Translations under genes and position numbers: made by a program
Part shown: positions 5,628 to 5,721 of the stretch, one piece after another
How the letters are laid out: every line of letters begins with the position of its first letter
Position numbering within the stretch: position 1 is the stretch's first letter
NCBI GenBank assembly: GCA_030635945.1
Contig: DAOVXW010000042.1
Span: forward strand, 1 to 5,721
Reading direction: 5' to 3'
DNA length: 5,721 bases
DNA from: Dehalococcoidia bacterium
GTDB taxonomy: Bacteria > Chloroflexota > Dehalococcoidia > Dehalococcoidales > G020351185
The notes under the pieces: generated by a model
Database searches by the model: none
What the model was told of the DNA's origin: nothing
The model's input: the letters and a program-made list of their open reading frames with translations, nothing else

Positions 5628-5721
5628 TTAAGGAACAAGTGTCAGTAGCTTTCTGGCAACCTCGGGGTACTTGGCAATAAAGAGTAATTCTTCCTCAACC
5701 AGTGGTTTATGCGCCTGTACA
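5628..5721 (-). CDS. C-terminal end of an unidentified protein (partial)
   Basis: The frame on the - strand is open from the window edge to a TAA at 5630-5628 and gives 30 residues, beginning VQAHKPLVEEELLF and ending in ARKLLTLVP. The stretch reads as an amphipathic acidic helix followed by a second short helix. It looks protein-like, whereas of the other two - strand frames one stops within five codons and the other gives an unlikely sequence. A hairpin terminator just downstream supports a real gene end. Too little is visible to name a family. The rest lies beyond the right edge. Confidence 0.6.
   Translation of the reverse strand, partial: VQAHKPLVEEELLFIAKYPEVARKLLTLVP

Overview
The window looks like a chromosomal stretch from an anaerobic bacterium. 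The best guess is Chloroflexota, probably Dehalococcoidia-like. That rests on the overall character of the proteins, especially the divergent PlsY and the large membrane-anchored HdrD-type protein, and on compact gene packing with mixed ATG/GTG/TTG starts. No 16S or marker gene is present, so the taxonomy is an inference. I see no mobile elements, CRISPR array, tRNA or rRNA.

Layout. Left half, + strand (1-3638): three closely packed genes, probably one operon. They are a PHP-domain phosphoesterase (start codon cut by the window edge), a divergent PlsY-type glycerol-3-phosphate acyltransferase (GTG start), and a 689-residue membrane Fe-S oxidoreductase (TTG start). The last protein joins a NarI-like multi-helix membrane region to two [4Fe-4S] motifs and two complete HdrD-type CCG domains. 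Gaps between these genes are 14 and 22 bases. Right half, - strand (3595-5513): a second compact operon read right to left. It encodes a single-domain TrmO/TsaA methyltransferase, a MagIII/EndoIII-type HhH-GPD DNA glycosylase that overlaps it by 19 bases, and a CobB/Sir2-type NAD-dependent deacylase. A sigma70-like promoter precedes trmO. Upstream of it are a hairpin terminator and the last 30 codons of another - strand gene at the right edge.

The two operons converge and overlap by 44 bases at 3595-3638, with no intrinsic terminator visible between them.

Function. The most interesting gene is the membrane Fe-S protein. Its architecture matches the DUF224/EMO class (ETF:menaquinone oxidoreductase), which links reduced electron-transfer flavoprotein from acyl-CoA oxidation to the quinone pool in anaerobes. 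No etfAB or acyl-CoA dehydrogenase gene lies in the window, so that role is inferred from architecture alone. The - strand operon groups housekeeping modification and repair functions: tRNA modification, alkylated-base excision and protein deacylation. I found no clearly new multi-gene system. The items worth a second look are the EMO-like protein, the altered PlsY motifs, the Lys-to-Glu glycosylase, the altered sirtuin acyl pocket and the overlapping convergent ends.
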